From positions 1-29,306 of the IMG/VR virus record IMGVR_UViG_3300003841_000056: a stretch of 29,306 bases of DNA, one strand, 5' to 3'. Shown here piece by piece: positions 1 through 6,579 of the stretch. A model generated the notes under the pieces. That model was given only the letters and a program-made list of their open reading frames with translations. It did no database searches and was not told where the DNA came from. This DNA is from a virus. Position numbers and translations under genes: made by a program. The stretch's first letter is position 1. Every line of letters begins with the position of its first letter.

Positions 1-1083
1 TCACTTGGTCGGCGTCACCTTCTGGCCGCGCCGTTTTCGGACGTAGATTTCCGTCGTCGTCACGCTCTTGTGGCCGAGCTGCCCTTGCGCTGCCCTCACC
101 CCTTCGGAATCGGTCTTGTCCGTTCCGGCCTTGGCGCGCAGGTCTCGGAACTGGAATTCGGCGAACGGAATGCCAGCATCTTCCCGCGCCTTGTCGAACC
201 TGCTCCGCAAAGTTTCATAGGTGAGCGGCTGGCCCTCCTCGTTCACCAGTAGGCGCGTTGTAGTTACCTTTCCGACAATATTTCTTTTCCTAGCAAGGAT
301 TTTGTCGACGAGGGCCTTCAGCTCCCCCGTAATCTCGATGCGCATCTTGCTGTTGGTCTTGTTCTGCGTCACTTCGATGGTACCCTCGCGGATGTGCTTC
401 TCGTCCACCTTGAGCACGTCAGCCACGCGCCCGCCAAGCAGGTATGCCAGATCCATAGCGTCGCGCAGCACCTGGCCGCTCTTCTCCCACACCTGGGAAT
501 ACATGTCGTCATAGACATAGACGTCCCGCCCCTCTTCGCGGAATGACTTGATGCCGGCGCAGGGATTGGGCAAATCGGTCAGCCCCTCGGCTCGCGCGGC
601 GTTCCAGACGTGCGAGATCAGCGCTTTGTCACGATTTGCCGCCACGCGCCCTTCGTCGCCCTTCACCTCAAGCCCCTTTTCGCGCAGAGAGTCCTGGCGC
701 TTCTTGCTTCGCCAGGCCATGTACTGGCGGACGTGGATCGGCTTGATTTCTTCAAGCGGCGCCGGCGGATTGTCGAAAAACTCGAAGAGGAACGGGAACT
801 GCCGTAGCTTCTCGCGCCTGGTCTTGGGGCTGTTATCCAGCATGTATTTCTGTTGGTACACCTCGCATGCATAGCGGAAAGTCACCACCTTGGAGACAGT
901 GGACGGCGGCATCTCCTCCAGCTCGGCCCACTTCCGCACGGCCTCGACGTAGTTCGAGCCGAGCGGAATCTCACGACGCGGCGTGCCGCCGGCATCGTAG
1001 TAGTAGTAAATCACCCCACTGCGTTGCTCGCGCGCACGCACGCCGCGTGGAAGATTCGAATTTTTCGACGGCCTGCGCCCCAT
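1..1083 (-). CDS. int: Phage tyrosine-recombinase integrase
   Basis: Site-specific recombinase expected to integrate and excise the prophage. The 360-aa product has an N-terminal arm-binding/core-binding part (about residues 1-180) and a C-terminal catalytic domain. Candidate catalytic residues are Arg219 (GGRVADVL), Lys242, Arg316 (FRDLRAKAG), His338 (QLGHKS) and the Tyr347 nucleophile (TEIYVRKR). The usual HxxR box reads RxxR (Arg313), a variant I recall from other Burkholderiales/Xanthomonas prophage integrases. An in-frame TTG at 1095 is possible, but ATG 1083 lies one base after the stop of the upstream DUF4224 gene (TGA-C-ATG), which fits translational coupling. The stop codon is the first triplet of the window, so the attachment site is probably just outside it. 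Confidence 0.95.
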   Translation of the reverse strand: MGRRPSKNSNLPRGVRAREQRSGVIYYYYDAGGTPRREIPLGSNYVEAVRKWAELEEMPPSTVSKVVTFRYACEVYQQKYMLDNSPKTRREKLRQFPFLFEFFDNPPAPLEEIKPIHVRQYMAWRSKKRQDSLREKGLEVKGDEGRVAANRDKALISHVWNAARAEGLTDLPNPCAGIKSFREEGRDVYVYDDMYSQVWEKSGQVLRDAMDLAYLLGGRVADVLKVDEKHIREGTIEVTQNKTNSKMRIEITGELKALVDKILARKRNIVGKVTTTRLLVNEEGQPLTYETLRSRFDKAREDAGIPFAEFQFRDLRAKAGTDKTDSEGVRAAQGQLGHKSVTTTEIYVRKRRGQKVTPTK

Positions 1084-1084
1084 G

Positions 1085-1318
1085 TCATGCCCCAATCACT
1101 GCTGGTTTCCATCCCTTTTTCGGGGCCTCTGCCGCGCGGCGCGATTCCACTGCTGACAGAAGCACTACCGGCCGGCCGCGCGCATTCGAGATAAACGGAA
1201 TGCCGATTTCACGCAGGAATGCGGCCTGCATTTCATACTTAGTCTTCTTTACACCCGCGCGCGTGCTGCCGCGCCGAATGCCTGTTAGTTCGTCAAGCTC
1301 GCTAGAATTCAAGAACAT
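1085..1318 (-). CDS. DUF4224-type small protein next to integrase
   Basis: A 77-aa protein (MFLNSSELDELTG...) that resembles the DUF4224 family, which is typically encoded directly upstream of phage integrases. A role as a recombination directionality or DNA-binding cofactor is suspected but not shown here. The conserved opening LNSSELDELTG and a K-x-KYEMQAAFL helix are visible. I place the start at ATG 1318 because AAGGAGG lies 6 nt upstream. The ATG at 1333 overlaps the methyltransferase stop (ATGA) but lacks a comparable ribosome site. The gene ends one base before the integrase start. Confidence 0.8.
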   Translation of the reverse strand: MFLNSSELDELTGIRRGSTRAGVKKTKYEMQAAFLREIGIPFISNARGRPVVLLSAVESRRAAEAPKKGWKPAVIGA

Positions 1319-1320
1319 GT

Positions 1321-1328
1321 GTCCTCCT
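1321..1328 (-). promoter_or_regulatory. Shine-Dalgarno that fixes the DUF4224 start
   Basis: AAGGAGG read on the minus strand, about 5-6 nt before ATG 1318. It is the strongest ribosome site in the integrase end of the operon, and it favours ATG 1318 over the overlapping ATG at 1333. Confidence 0.6.
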
Positions 1329-1329
1329 T

Positions 1330-2322
1330 TCATACCAGCTCTTGCATCACTTCTGCGAAGAGCGCCGCTTGCTCGGCATTGATTGCATTGCCATAACCGC
1401 GCAGTCGTCCCATTCGGGCGGGTACCCCATGAGCCAGCGGGAATGTGCCGGGTTCAACTGGCCGCCACTTTCCATCTCTGCAGAAGAGCCAATCAGCATC
1501 TCGCCAGAGGCCGTTAGTCGGGCCGGGTGCGCCAGGGATGCCGCTATCGGCAAGTCCATCCCGTAGCCCTGCCTGGGCCTGGGACGGCCGACTGTTGCGT
1601 CCGTGTCGTGTGGTGCGGGACAATTCGGCGTCGGCCAACCCGACAAGACCGCCGCATGATTTAGGGTGATGTTCGGGGTCGTAAATCCCTGCGAGGGCTG
1701 GCGTACCGCATCCGTTGCCGTCGTACTGGGCCAACCGCTCAAGACACTCGCCATGCTTAAGCAAAGTCCCCCTTCGCGATTTGGCCCCTTTTGCGGGCCT
1801 TTCTGGTTGTTCACTATGGGCGTAGGCCATCCAGTACGTGCGGTCCCTGATGTGCGGAGCACCGACGCCCGCAGACGGGAACGCGACCGCCCCGAAGGCA
1901 TATCCCAGGGCTTCCAGGTCATCTTGTACAAGGTCGAGCCAAGAATCTGCGTCCTTGCTCGCAACTTGCTCTCCAGCGACGACTGGAGGGTGGCGCTCCT
2001 GGATGAGCCAGTAGAACGACGGCCAAAGGTGCCGCTCGTCATCAAATCCAGCCCCTTGGCCAGCCGTGGAGAAAGGTTGGCACGGACAGGAACCGGTCCA
2101 AACAGGTCGATCATCTGGCCAGCCTGCGCGGCGAAGCGCGAGAGACCATCCGCCGATGCCGGCGAAAAAATGGCATTGTTCGAATCCTCGTAAATCGTCA
2201 GGCCGTACATCCTCAATGCTCCTTGTATCTACTTCTCCCGCGGCTACGTGGCCACCCTTGATGAGCTCGCGCAGCCATGCTGCCGCGAACGGGTCGATTT
2301 CGTTGTAATAGGCGCCCGACAT
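1330..2322 (-). CDS. DNA (cytosine-5) methyltransferase, phage type
   Basis: Transfers a methyl group from S-adenosylmethionine to cytosine C5; in a phage it probably protects DNA from restriction. The 330-aa protein shows motif I FFAGIGG (52-58, SAM binding), motif IV PCQPFS (80-85) with catalytic Cys81, a motif VI variant GEQV (118-120 region, usually ENV), motif [12 protein letters not shown] (157-164) and motif X GYGNAI (309-314). The central part (about 165-285) carries GLADA/GLADS segments and the [20 protein letters not shown] stretch typical of phage Dcm proteins. ATG 2322 overlaps the stop of the upstream gene (TGATG); a TTG at 2325 is less likely. No restriction endonuclease gene is nearby. 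A second long ORF in the +1 frame covers most of this gene. Confidence 0.95.
   Translation of the reverse strand: MSGAYYNEIDPFAAAWLRELIKGGHVAAGEVDTRSIEDVRPDDLRGFEQCHFFAGIGGWSLALRRAGWPDDRPVWTGSCPCQPFSTAGQGAGFDDERHLWPSFYWLIQERHPPVVAGEQVASKDADSWLDLVQDDLEALGYAFGAVAFPSAGVGAPHIRDRTYWMAYAHSEQPERPAKGAKSRRGTLLKHGECLERLAQYDGNGCGTPALAGIYDPEHHPKSCGGLVGLADAELSRTTRHGRNSRPSQAQAGLRDGLADSGIPGAPGPTNGLWRDADWLFCRDGKWRPVEPGTFPLAHGVPARMGRLRGYGNAINAEQAALFAEVMQELV
1347..2210 (-). CDS. Overprinted ORF inside the methyltransferase ('GWPTP' family)
   Basis: A 287-codon ORF in the +1 frame of the methyltransferase, open from just before motif I to 17 nt before the enzyme's stop. ATG 2210 is preceded by AAGGAG at exactly 8 nt spacing, better than the signal of the host gene. 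The product opens [11 protein letters not shown], has [19 protein letters not shown] and [10 protein letters not shown] segments, two GWPTP motifs plus a degenerate GWPST copy, and ends RLTASGEML..., [19 protein letters not shown]. From memory, proteins with this layout occur widely in phage and metagenome annotation as separate hypothetical or 'methyltransferase' genes. GWPTP here is the +1 reading of GLADA codons. Function is unknown. It could be a true overlapping gene or a conserved frame shadow that gene callers pick up. Confidence 0.5.
   Translation of the reverse strand: MYGLTIYEDSNNAIFSPASADGLSRFAAQAGQMIDLFGPVPVRANLSPRLAKGLDLMTSGTFGRRSTGSSRSATLQSSLESKLRARTQILGSTLYKMTWKPWDMPSGRSRSRLRASVLRTSGTARTGWPTPIVNNQKGPQKGPNREGGLCLSMASVLSGWPSTTATDAVRQPSQGFTTPNITLNHAAVLSGWPTPNCPAPHDTDATVGRPRPRQGYGMDLPIAASLAHPARLTASGEMLIGSSAEMESGGQLNPAHSRWLMGYPPEWDDCAVMAMQSMPSKRRSSQK
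2219..2224 (-). promoter_or_regulatory. Shine-Dalgarno of the overprinted ORF
   Basis: AAGGAG on the minus strand, 8 nt before ATG 2210 and in the middle of the methyltransferase coding sequence. It is the main sequence evidence that the embedded +1 frame ORF could be translated. Confidence 0.5.
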
Positions 2323-2684
2323 CAAGCCTCCATCGGGACTTTGTCCGGACTCAGCAAGTTGCCACTGTAGTCAGCTAGGCAAAGGCGTCGTGACGCGCCA
2401 TTGCCGACTGCAAGACGGCGCTCCCCCCCGGCCTCATCGCACGTGATGATGTCCGCCAGCGGCACGCCGCGAAACAGCCCGGCCGGCTCGTTGTCGAGCT
2501 CGACCCAGGCGAATCGCTCGCCGTTGCCCAGGTGCTGACGAATGACCGACACATAGCCGGCCAGCACGCCATCGTCGGGCGTGTTGAACGTGACGCGGTC
2601 CAGGGACTGCGGTGGCTGCATCACGAAGTCACGCGGCTTGCTGCTGGTGGTGGCGGTCACATCAAATTTCACAGGTGCATTCAT
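2322..2684 (-). CDS. Hypothetical early protein (120 aa)
   Basis: I do not recognise this protein. It opens MNAPVKFDVTATTSSKPRDF and has a compact alpha/beta-looking core (GYVSVIRQHLGNGERFAWVELD). It has no signal peptide, membrane segment or cysteine cluster. I choose ATG 2684 because AAGGAG lies about 8 nt upstream; the ATG at 2717 has no such site and would run into the neighbouring small gene. The start overlaps the stop of the 48-aa gene (ATGA), and its stop overlaps the methyltransferase start (TGATG). Position between initiator and methyltransferase suggests an early, DNA-metabolism-related accessory role, but nothing in the sequence proves it. Confidence 0.75.
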   Translation of the reverse strand: MNAPVKFDVTATTSSKPRDFVMQPPQSLDRVTFNTPDDGVLAGYVSVIRQHLGNGERFAWVELDNEPAGLFRGVPLADIITCDEAGGERRLAVGNGASRRLCLADYSGNLLSPDKVPMEA

Positions 2685-2827
2685 TGCTTCTTCTCCTTGG
2701 TGGCCGTAACAGAGCACACGCCAAAGCGATCGACGGCGGCGGCGATCGCGTCGCAGCTATGGGCTGCTATGGCGGTGTAGGAATGGCGGGCGCTGGCAGT
2801 GCGCACGACGACACGAAACGCGGTCAT
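2681..2827 (-). CDS. Small phage protein (48 aa)
   Basis: A short ORF reading MTAFRVVVRTASARHSYTAI and ending TATKEKKQ, joined by ATGA overlaps to the replication initiator upstream and the 120-aa gene downstream. The pattern of a beta strand (FRVVVRT), a Tyr-Thr-Ala-Ile turn and a helix (SCDAIAAAVDRFG) resembles small conserved proteins that follow the replication gene in other betaproteobacterial P2-like prophages, from memory. No function is known to me. The perfect packing between neighbours is the best support. Confidence 0.7.
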   Translation of the reverse strand: MTAFRVVVRTASARHSYTAIAAHSCDAIAAAVDRFGVCSVTATKEKKQ

Positions 2828-4875
2828 GGGGCGTTCCCTTTCGTTGGGTTGGGATCAATCGGAAGTTCGGTCACATCAAGCCGGCCGGCGCGCCAGTCGG
2901 CCACCTGGCGAGCAGTACCGTGACGCGGTGACTTGTCCGGCACCGGCACCATGCGCGGCCAGGGGCATGCCTTGATGGCGTCCCATGAGGCCAGCGCGCG
3001 GCGCTGTTCGTCCGCCGTCATGCCTGGTGCCGGCCACGCGGGCCAGTCATCGACAGCCGGCCGTGGCCAGGGACATGCGCCCAGCGCCAGCCAGGCATGC
3101 TCAATCTGCGCGGCCTGGTCCGGCTGGAACATGACCGGCACCGGTGCCGCCCTCGGTGCGAAGGACGTATCAGCCGCAAAGTCAGTCCCAGCGGGCTGCG
3201 TACAGTTATTTACACGAGTCCAAGGGAACCCCGAACCCGCCGATGCGCGGGCGTCGTTTCCTTGAACTGGCGTCCATGTGTGGCGAACTGACTTGAAAAC
3301 CACGCCGGCCATCTGGCGGCACTGCACGCCATAGGGCATGACGCGCTCGCACTCTTCATAGCGGCCGGTTACGGTCTTGGCTTCCTTGGCCAGGGTAATC
3401 ATCAAATCGTCGCGCTTCACGATGGCACCGCCCTGCGCGCGCAGGTAGCTCGCCCAGCATGCGCGCTTCTCGCCCTCGACCTTCTGCACCGCATCCCAGG
3501 CAGCGGCCATAGCCGGTGGGGCCTCTTGCACCATGTCTTCAGGCACGCGGCGCAGCTCGCGCCAAACGCTCACAGGCGCGCCGCCCCATTGCTGAAACTG
3601 GCGGATGCCCCAGCGCGCGGCCCAAGCTTCCACACGGGCAGATGGGGTCAGCTCATAGTCCCCGGCGGTATCGGTGGTGACCACGTAGCCTTCCTTGGTC
3701 TTGTGGTCGGCCACGCCATCAATGTTCTTGGCCACATACTTGGCGATGTAGCCGGCGGCGCTGCCCTTCGACCAGTCGATGCGCTTCACGTCGAGCCGAC
3801 GTTTGAAGGCCCCGGGTTCGCCACGGTCCACGCGCCAGGCGTAGCGCTTCATGACGCGCACGGCACGGCCTGCCACGTCCTTAACATGTGGCGTGGTGTA
3901 ACCCGGCAAGGGACGCACGAACACCAGCATGTGCCAGTGCGGGCAACCATCGTGATGTGGTTCGGCAATCCGAAAGCCGTAGAGCCCGATACCGCGCCGA
4001 GCCAGCGCCGAGCGTGCCAGCGCAGTCATCTTGCCAAGGTACTTATTGGCCGCGCGCGGGTCCGATCCGTCGTATTTCGGATTGGGCTTGCCGCTATGCA
4101 GTGTCGCGTGGAAGCGCGACGGGCACGACCAGGTGAGGAACAGTCCTTCGTCCTTGCACTCGCGGGCGATCATCTCGAAGCCGTTGATGCGCAACATGAG
4201 CTCGCCGCGCCGAATGGTCTTGTTCGCGGTGGTCTTCTCGGCCAGCTCGGCAATGCTGAATTCCTGGCCCACCTCATTGCGCACCATGGTGGCCTCAAGG
4301 GCCGCTGCATTGCGTTTGTTCTGCGCCAGACGCGACAGCACAGCATCATTGCTGGCATAGGGCTCGCCGTGATAGTGGACATAGCCCAGGCGAATATTGC
4401 CGCCCTCGAAGGCACGGCCAACCACCTTGCGCAACTGCCGACGCCACCAGCGCGGATCCACTACGCGCGCGATGATGGCGCGCAGATCATCGTCGTCGAC
4501 CTCTGGAACATCGATGCCGTAATCGCTGCATTCCTGCTCGATGATGTCGCGGGCGTTCGTGTCGGAAATCGCCTTCCACAGCATCTTCTTGACGTTCTCG
4601 GCGGCCCTCTCTGCGGTCGCGCAGATTTCAGCATCGTCTTGGGACAGGTCAATGCCAGCCGGCACATACTGGTCGGCGAAGTCGCGCACGAAATCGAGCG
4701 CCACCGGCTCGAAGATCTTGCGCCAGTGCCATATCGACATTAGTTCCAGCGCCTGGCTAACAACACGGCCGCGCCACTTCAGGGGGATGCGATCCAGTTC
4801 ACGGGCGAATTGAGGGGATTCGACGAAGGCCTTGTGCTGGCGGCGCGTCTTCGCATCGACTTTCTTATACTGCAT
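2824..4875 (-). CDS. A: Replication initiator, P2 gpA-like HUH endonuclease
   Basis: Rolling-circle initiator that nicks the phage origin and attaches covalently to the 5' end through tyrosine. The 683-aa protein (P2 gpA is about 760) contains the HUH metal-binding motif in HHDGCPHWHML (His313 and His315 from ATG 4875). It also has two catalytic tyrosines in GYIAKYVAKN (Tyr376, Tyr380, the YxxxY arrangement of P2 gpA). The N-terminal third is helical and carries an acidic DVPEVDDDD stretch. The C terminus is rich in Trp/Pro with two ACPWPR repeats. In P2 the origin lies within gene A, so the origin may lie inside this gene; I cannot pinpoint it. ATG 4890 is an alternative start; I prefer 4875 because AAAGAG precedes it. 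The start overlaps the upstream gene and the stop forms ATGA with the 48-aa gene. Confidence 0.95.
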   Translation of the reverse strand: MQYKKVDAKTRRQHKAFVESPQFARELDRIPLKWRGRVVSQALELMSIWHWRKIFEPVALDFVRDFADQYVPAGIDLSQDDAEICATAERAAENVKKMLWKAISDTNARDIIEQECSDYGIDVPEVDDDDLRAIIARVVDPRWWRRQLRKVVGRAFEGGNIRLGYVHYHGEPYASNDAVLSRLAQNKRNAAALEATMVRNEVGQEFSIAELAEKTTANKTIRRGELMLRINGFEMIARECKDEGLFLTWSCPSRFHATLHSGKPNPKYDGSDPRAANKYLGKMTALARSALARRGIGLYGFRIAEPHHDGCPHWHMLVFVRPLPGYTTPHVKDVAGRAVRVMKRYAWRVDRGEPGAFKRRLDVKRIDWSKGSAAGYIAKYVAKNIDGVADHKTKEGYVVTTDTAGDYELTPSARVEAWAARWGIRQFQQWGGAPVSVWRELRRVPEDMVQEAPPAMAAAWDAVQKVEGEKRACWASYLRAQGGAIVKRDDLMITLAKEAKTVTGRYEECERVMPYGVQCRQMAGVVFKSVRHTWTPVQGNDARASAGSGFPWTRVNNCTQPAGTDFAADTSFAPRAAPVPVMFQPDQAAQIEHAWLALGACPWPRPAVDDWPAWPAPGMTADEQRRALASWDAIKACPWPRMVPVPDKSPRHGTARQVADWRAGRLDVTELPIDPNPTKGNAP

Positions 4876-5218
4876 TGAGTGCTCTTTCATAGGTCGAGAT
4901 GGCGCGCAGCACCGCCTGGCGCATTGCCAGCCGTTCGGCTTCGGTGAATGAGTGGATAGGAGATTCCCAGCGGTCAGGTGACAGGCCGGCCAGGCTCAGA
5001 ATGTGGCGACGAACCGGCCTGGCCGTGGCCGCCCAGGAATACGCGACGCCGAGCTGGTTGTTAGGCGCCTTTCGGGTGCGTAGTAGCGTCATGGCCTTTT
5101 CCAGCTCTGCCAGCGCTGCCTCATCGCCTGGCGGCGTAGGCGATTGTGCCGCGCGCTCGCGCAGCAGATCCGTGACGGGACGGAACGACGCATGGTCCTT
5201 GATACGGGCGCAGCGCAT
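4865..5218 (-). CDS. Hypothetical early protein (117 aa)
   Basis: Not recognised. The product opens MRCARIKDHASFRPVTDLLR and is mostly helical. The middle has EAALAELEKAMTLLRTRKAP and the end has SFTEAERLAMRQAVLRAIST, with no cysteine cluster, signal or membrane span. The ORF is open back to 5329, but ATG 5218 has AAAGG about 7 nt upstream and follows the stop of the 28-aa gene by 2 nt, so translation is probably coupled. It overlaps the initiator start. Context suggests a replication-associated early role. Confidence 0.75.
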   Translation of the reverse strand: MRCARIKDHASFRPVTDLLRERAAQSPTPPGDEAALAELEKAMTLLRTRKAPNNQLGVAYSWAATARPVRRHILSLAGLSPDRWESPIHSFTEAERLAMRQAVLRAISTYERALNAV

Positions 5219-5220
5219 GA

Positions 5221-5307
5221 TCAACCTTTCACCAAGCCAAGCGCCGACAGCACAGCCGGTGCCAGCAACAGCAAGCCCGCGATGCAATAAGCCAGTACGG
5301 TGCGCAT
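5221..5307 (-). CDS. Tiny single-span membrane peptide (28 aa)
   Basis: A very short ORF, MRTVLAYCIAGLLLLAPAVL then SALGLVKG, forming one hydrophobic helix with a positive N terminus. It starts in a TGATG overlap with the 75-aa gene upstream, with GGGGGA about 6 nt before the ATG. It stops 2 nt before the next start. The tight packing argues for a real gene. A peptide this small could be a membrane regulator or exclusion peptide; that is inference only. Confidence 0.5.
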   Translation of the reverse strand: MRTVLAYCIAGLLLLAPAVLSALGLVKG

Positions 5308-5534
5308 CACCATTCCCCCAGCAGGCCATCGATGCGCTGCAGTCGAGCCGCGATGCGCTGCGAAATGGCGTTCTTACCTTCCCAAATCACATTCCAACGC
5401 AGGCCGTCATTGAGCACGGCTTTGTGCGACAACATGCGCTGCGCGCAGCGGAATTCCTGCAGATCCTCGTCCATGCGAAGCCGGGTCAATGTGAGTGCGT
5501 TGATGGCTTTTTGCTGATCGGTAATCGTGGCCAT
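5307..5534 (-). CDS. Hypothetical early protein (75 aa)
   Basis: Not recognised. It is a highly charged helical protein (MATITDQQKAINALTLTRLR ... QRIAARLQRIDGLLGEW) with heptad-like spacing that could form a short coiled coil. No clear Shine-Dalgarno precedes ATG 5534. A strong 8-bp hairpin lies upstream at 5560-5579. Its stop overlaps the start of the 28-aa membrane peptide. Likely part of the leftward early operon. Confidence 0.65.
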   Translation of the reverse strand: MATITDQQKAINALTLTRLRMDEDLQEFRCAQRMLSHKAVLNDGLRWNVIWEGKNAISQRIAARLQRIDGLLGEW

Positions 5535-5559
5535 GATTTTTTAGGGTGAGCGAATCCCG

Positions 5560-5579
5560 CGTGCGCCAAACGGCGCACG
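5560..5579. repeat. Perfect 8-bp inverted repeat between ogr and the 75-aa gene
   Basis: CGTGCGCC-AAAC-GGCGCACG, a perfect GC-rich stem with a 4-nt loop in the 79-bp gap between the ogr stop and the next start. It has no U-tract on either side, so it is not a canonical intrinsic terminator. It could slow polymerase, protect RNA or bind a protein. The rest of the gap holds nothing I recognise. Confidence 0.6.
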
Positions 5580-5613
5580 ACAGGCACTGATTTATCGGGA
5601 GTTGAACGGCCGC

Positions 5614-5874
5614 TTAGGCGGTCGCGAGGTCTAGCGTCATCTGGTTCTTGGCGGCCAGAAATGCGCGCGAGGAAATCGGGATGCGCACTTCTGGATTCGG
5701 CATGGCAGACATCGACACGGTGCGAGCGACCTCAAGCGTGGCGATGAAGGTATGGCCGCATTCGACGTTCTGGCACTGGTACGTGATTTCTTTCATCATC
5801 GACGACATGGTGCGACTTTTCGCAGCACGCACTGGGCTTTGGCAGTGCGGGCATGGAAGGCTGATTACTCGCAT
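5614..5874 (-). CDS. ogr: Ogr/Delta-like zinc-finger late transcription activator
   Basis: Activates late promoters for head, lysis and tail genes by recruiting host RNA polymerase. The 86-aa protein has the family signature: four cysteines Cys8, Cys11, Cys34, Cys39 in CPHC...CQNVEC, followed by GHTFIATLEV as in P2 Ogr (CQNVNCSATF). The region between the cysteine pairs (AAKSRTMSSMMKEITYQC) also fits. AAGGGGAAAG precedes ATG 5874 and its start overlaps the stop of the 65-aa gene. In P2, ogr sits beyond gene D near att; here it is inside the early operon, so late activation would follow early transcription directly. Confidence 0.92.
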   Translation of the reverse strand: MRVISLPCPHCQSPVRAAKSRTMSSMMKEITYQCQNVECGHTFIATLEVARTVSMSAMPNPEVRIPISSRAFLAAKNQMTLDLATA

Positions 5875-6062
5875 GGTGTGTCTTTCCCCTTGACCTCATA
5901 CAGCGCCCGGCCCCTGCCGGTAATACGTTTGACGTTTTCGCGAATCGTCGTCTTGACGAGCCATTCGAGGGTCTGCTCAATCGTATCGAGTCCCTGGCTT
6001 ATGCGGAGCGCCTCAAGGTGGGCGTCTTCGTCATTGTGGGTCACGGTTTCATTGGCCTGCAT
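5865..6062 (-). CDS. Hypothetical early protein (65 aa)
   Basis: Not recognised. The acidic N terminus (MQANETVTHNDEDAHLEALR) leads into a helical segment (DTIEQTLEWLVKTTIRENVKRI) and a basic tail. I use ATG 6062; the longer reading needs TTG 6077 and would run through a perfect palindrome at 6063-6079 that abuts the ATG. It overlaps the start of ogr by 10 nt, so the two are probably made together. Confidence 0.65.
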   Translation of the reverse strand: MQANETVTHNDEDAHLEALRISQGLDTIEQTLEWLVKTTIRENVKRITGRGRALYEVKGKDTPCE

Positions 6063-6079
6063 TTTTGAGCTGCTCAAAA
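6063..6079. promoter_or_regulatory. Perfect palindrome abutting a start codon (candidate operator)
   Basis: TTTTGAGC-T-GCTCAAAA, 8-bp arms around a single base, ending exactly at ATG 6062 (minus strand) where a ribosome site would be. Such compact odd-length dyads are typical of DNA-binding dimer sites, and as RNA it would form only a strained hairpin. It could be the site of one of the two ribbon-helix-helix proteins made just upstream, giving feedback before ogr. Binding is not shown. Confidence 0.45.
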
Positions 6080-6100
6080 GTTGCCTATTGATGCCTTGGT

Positions 6101-6298
6101 TTATCGAGCAGCGGCATTTACGCTACCAATGGTGCTGGCCGGCAGTAGCTCTTCGGCTTTGCGCATGGCGAGCTGGCGGATGACGGTAGATACCGGCTCG
6201 CCCTGGTAGTTGGCCAAGGCCTCGACAATAGCTTGCTCGTAAGCGTCCAGGCGGACCATGTGACGATTCTGACGAATGCGATTCGGATCTGGATACAT
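6101..6298 (-). CDS. Small ribbon-helix-helix-like protein (65 aa)
   Basis: Probable DNA-binding protein. The segment from about residue 12 to 52 (NRHMVRLDAYEQAIVEALAN ... PVSTVIRQLAMRKAEELL) has the strand-helix-helix pattern of CopG/Arc-like ribbon-helix-helix repressors. ATG 6298 has AGGGGA about 9 nt upstream. It is the second gene of the leftward early operon and sits 14 nt from the first. It may act as a Cox-like or plasmid-CopG-like regulator; the family call is by pattern only. Confidence 0.65.
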   Translation of the reverse strand: MYPDPNRIRQNRHMVRLDAYEQAIVEALANYQGEPVSTVIRQLAMRKAEELLPASTIGSVNAAAR

Positions 6299-6312
6299 GG
6301 CTGTTCCCCTGG

Positions 6313-6513
6313 TCAGGCGGTTGCGGATTGGAGTTCTTTTTCGTAGGCGGCCAATCCGCGCAGGAACATCACGCGGATGAATGCGGCGCGGGTGCGATGA
6401 TCTTGCCGGGCGAGAACTTGCGCTTTCTCGATTTCCTCGGCGGTCAGACGGAGCGTTACAGGCAGGGAACTGTTGTCCCCTGCACCAGCTTGGGCGGTGT
6501 CTTGTGTGCTCAT
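6313..6513 (-). CDS. Ribbon-helix-helix-like protein, first early gene (66 aa)
   Basis: First gene behind the leftward early promoter, the place where P2-like phages put cox/apl, which antagonises the repressor and aids excision. The core LPVTLRLTAEEIEKAQVLAR followed by RTRAAFIRVMFLRGLAAYE has a beta strand then two helices, as in CopG-like DNA-binding proteins. This is not the helix-turn-helix of P2 Cox, so homology is not claimed. ATG 6513 has no clear Shine-Dalgarno in the short leader. Confidence 0.65.
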   Translation of the reverse strand: MSTQDTAQAGAGDNSSLPVTLRLTAEEIEKAQVLARQDHRTRAAFIRVMFLRGLAAYEKELQSATA

Positions 6514-6550
6514 GGGTTAATATTTGTGTACGTCACTTAGCAATGACGAG

Positions 6551-6579
6551 AATATAGTGGGCATTCGCCCACATGTCAA
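6551..6579 (-). promoter_or_regulatory. Leftward early promoter (consensus sigma70)
   Basis: Minus strand: -35 TTGACA at 6579-6574, a 17-bp spacer and -10 TATATT at 6556-6551. The -35 is perfect and the -10 matches 5 of 6. Transcription would begin near 6544, about 30 nt before the first early gene at 6513. The spacer is filled by a perfect operator dyad. This is the counterpart of P2 Pe / lambda PL-type lytic promoters. Confidence 0.8.
6557..6572. promoter_or_regulatory. Repressor operator dyad inside the early promoter spacer
   Basis: GTGGGC-ATTC-GCCCAC, a perfect 6-bp-arm dyad lying exactly between -35 and -10 of the leftward promoter, where a bound repressor would exclude RNA polymerase. 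A further copy of the half-site lies 31 bp (about three helical turns) from the first arm. The adjacent XRE protein is the obvious ligand. Confidence 0.7.

Noticed and set aside
1666-2193. 175-codon ORF on the plus strand within the methyltransferase
   Set aside because: Antisense shadow; it lacks the ribosome site and family resemblance of the minus-strand overlapping ORF.
3526-4743. 405-codon ORF antisense to the replication initiator
   Set aside because: A His/Ala-rich shadow of gpA codons, with no ribosome site and no domain.
5560-5579. Intrinsic terminator between ogr and the 75-aa gene
   Set aside because: The stem is perfect but has no U-tract, so it is listed as a repeat and not as a terminator.
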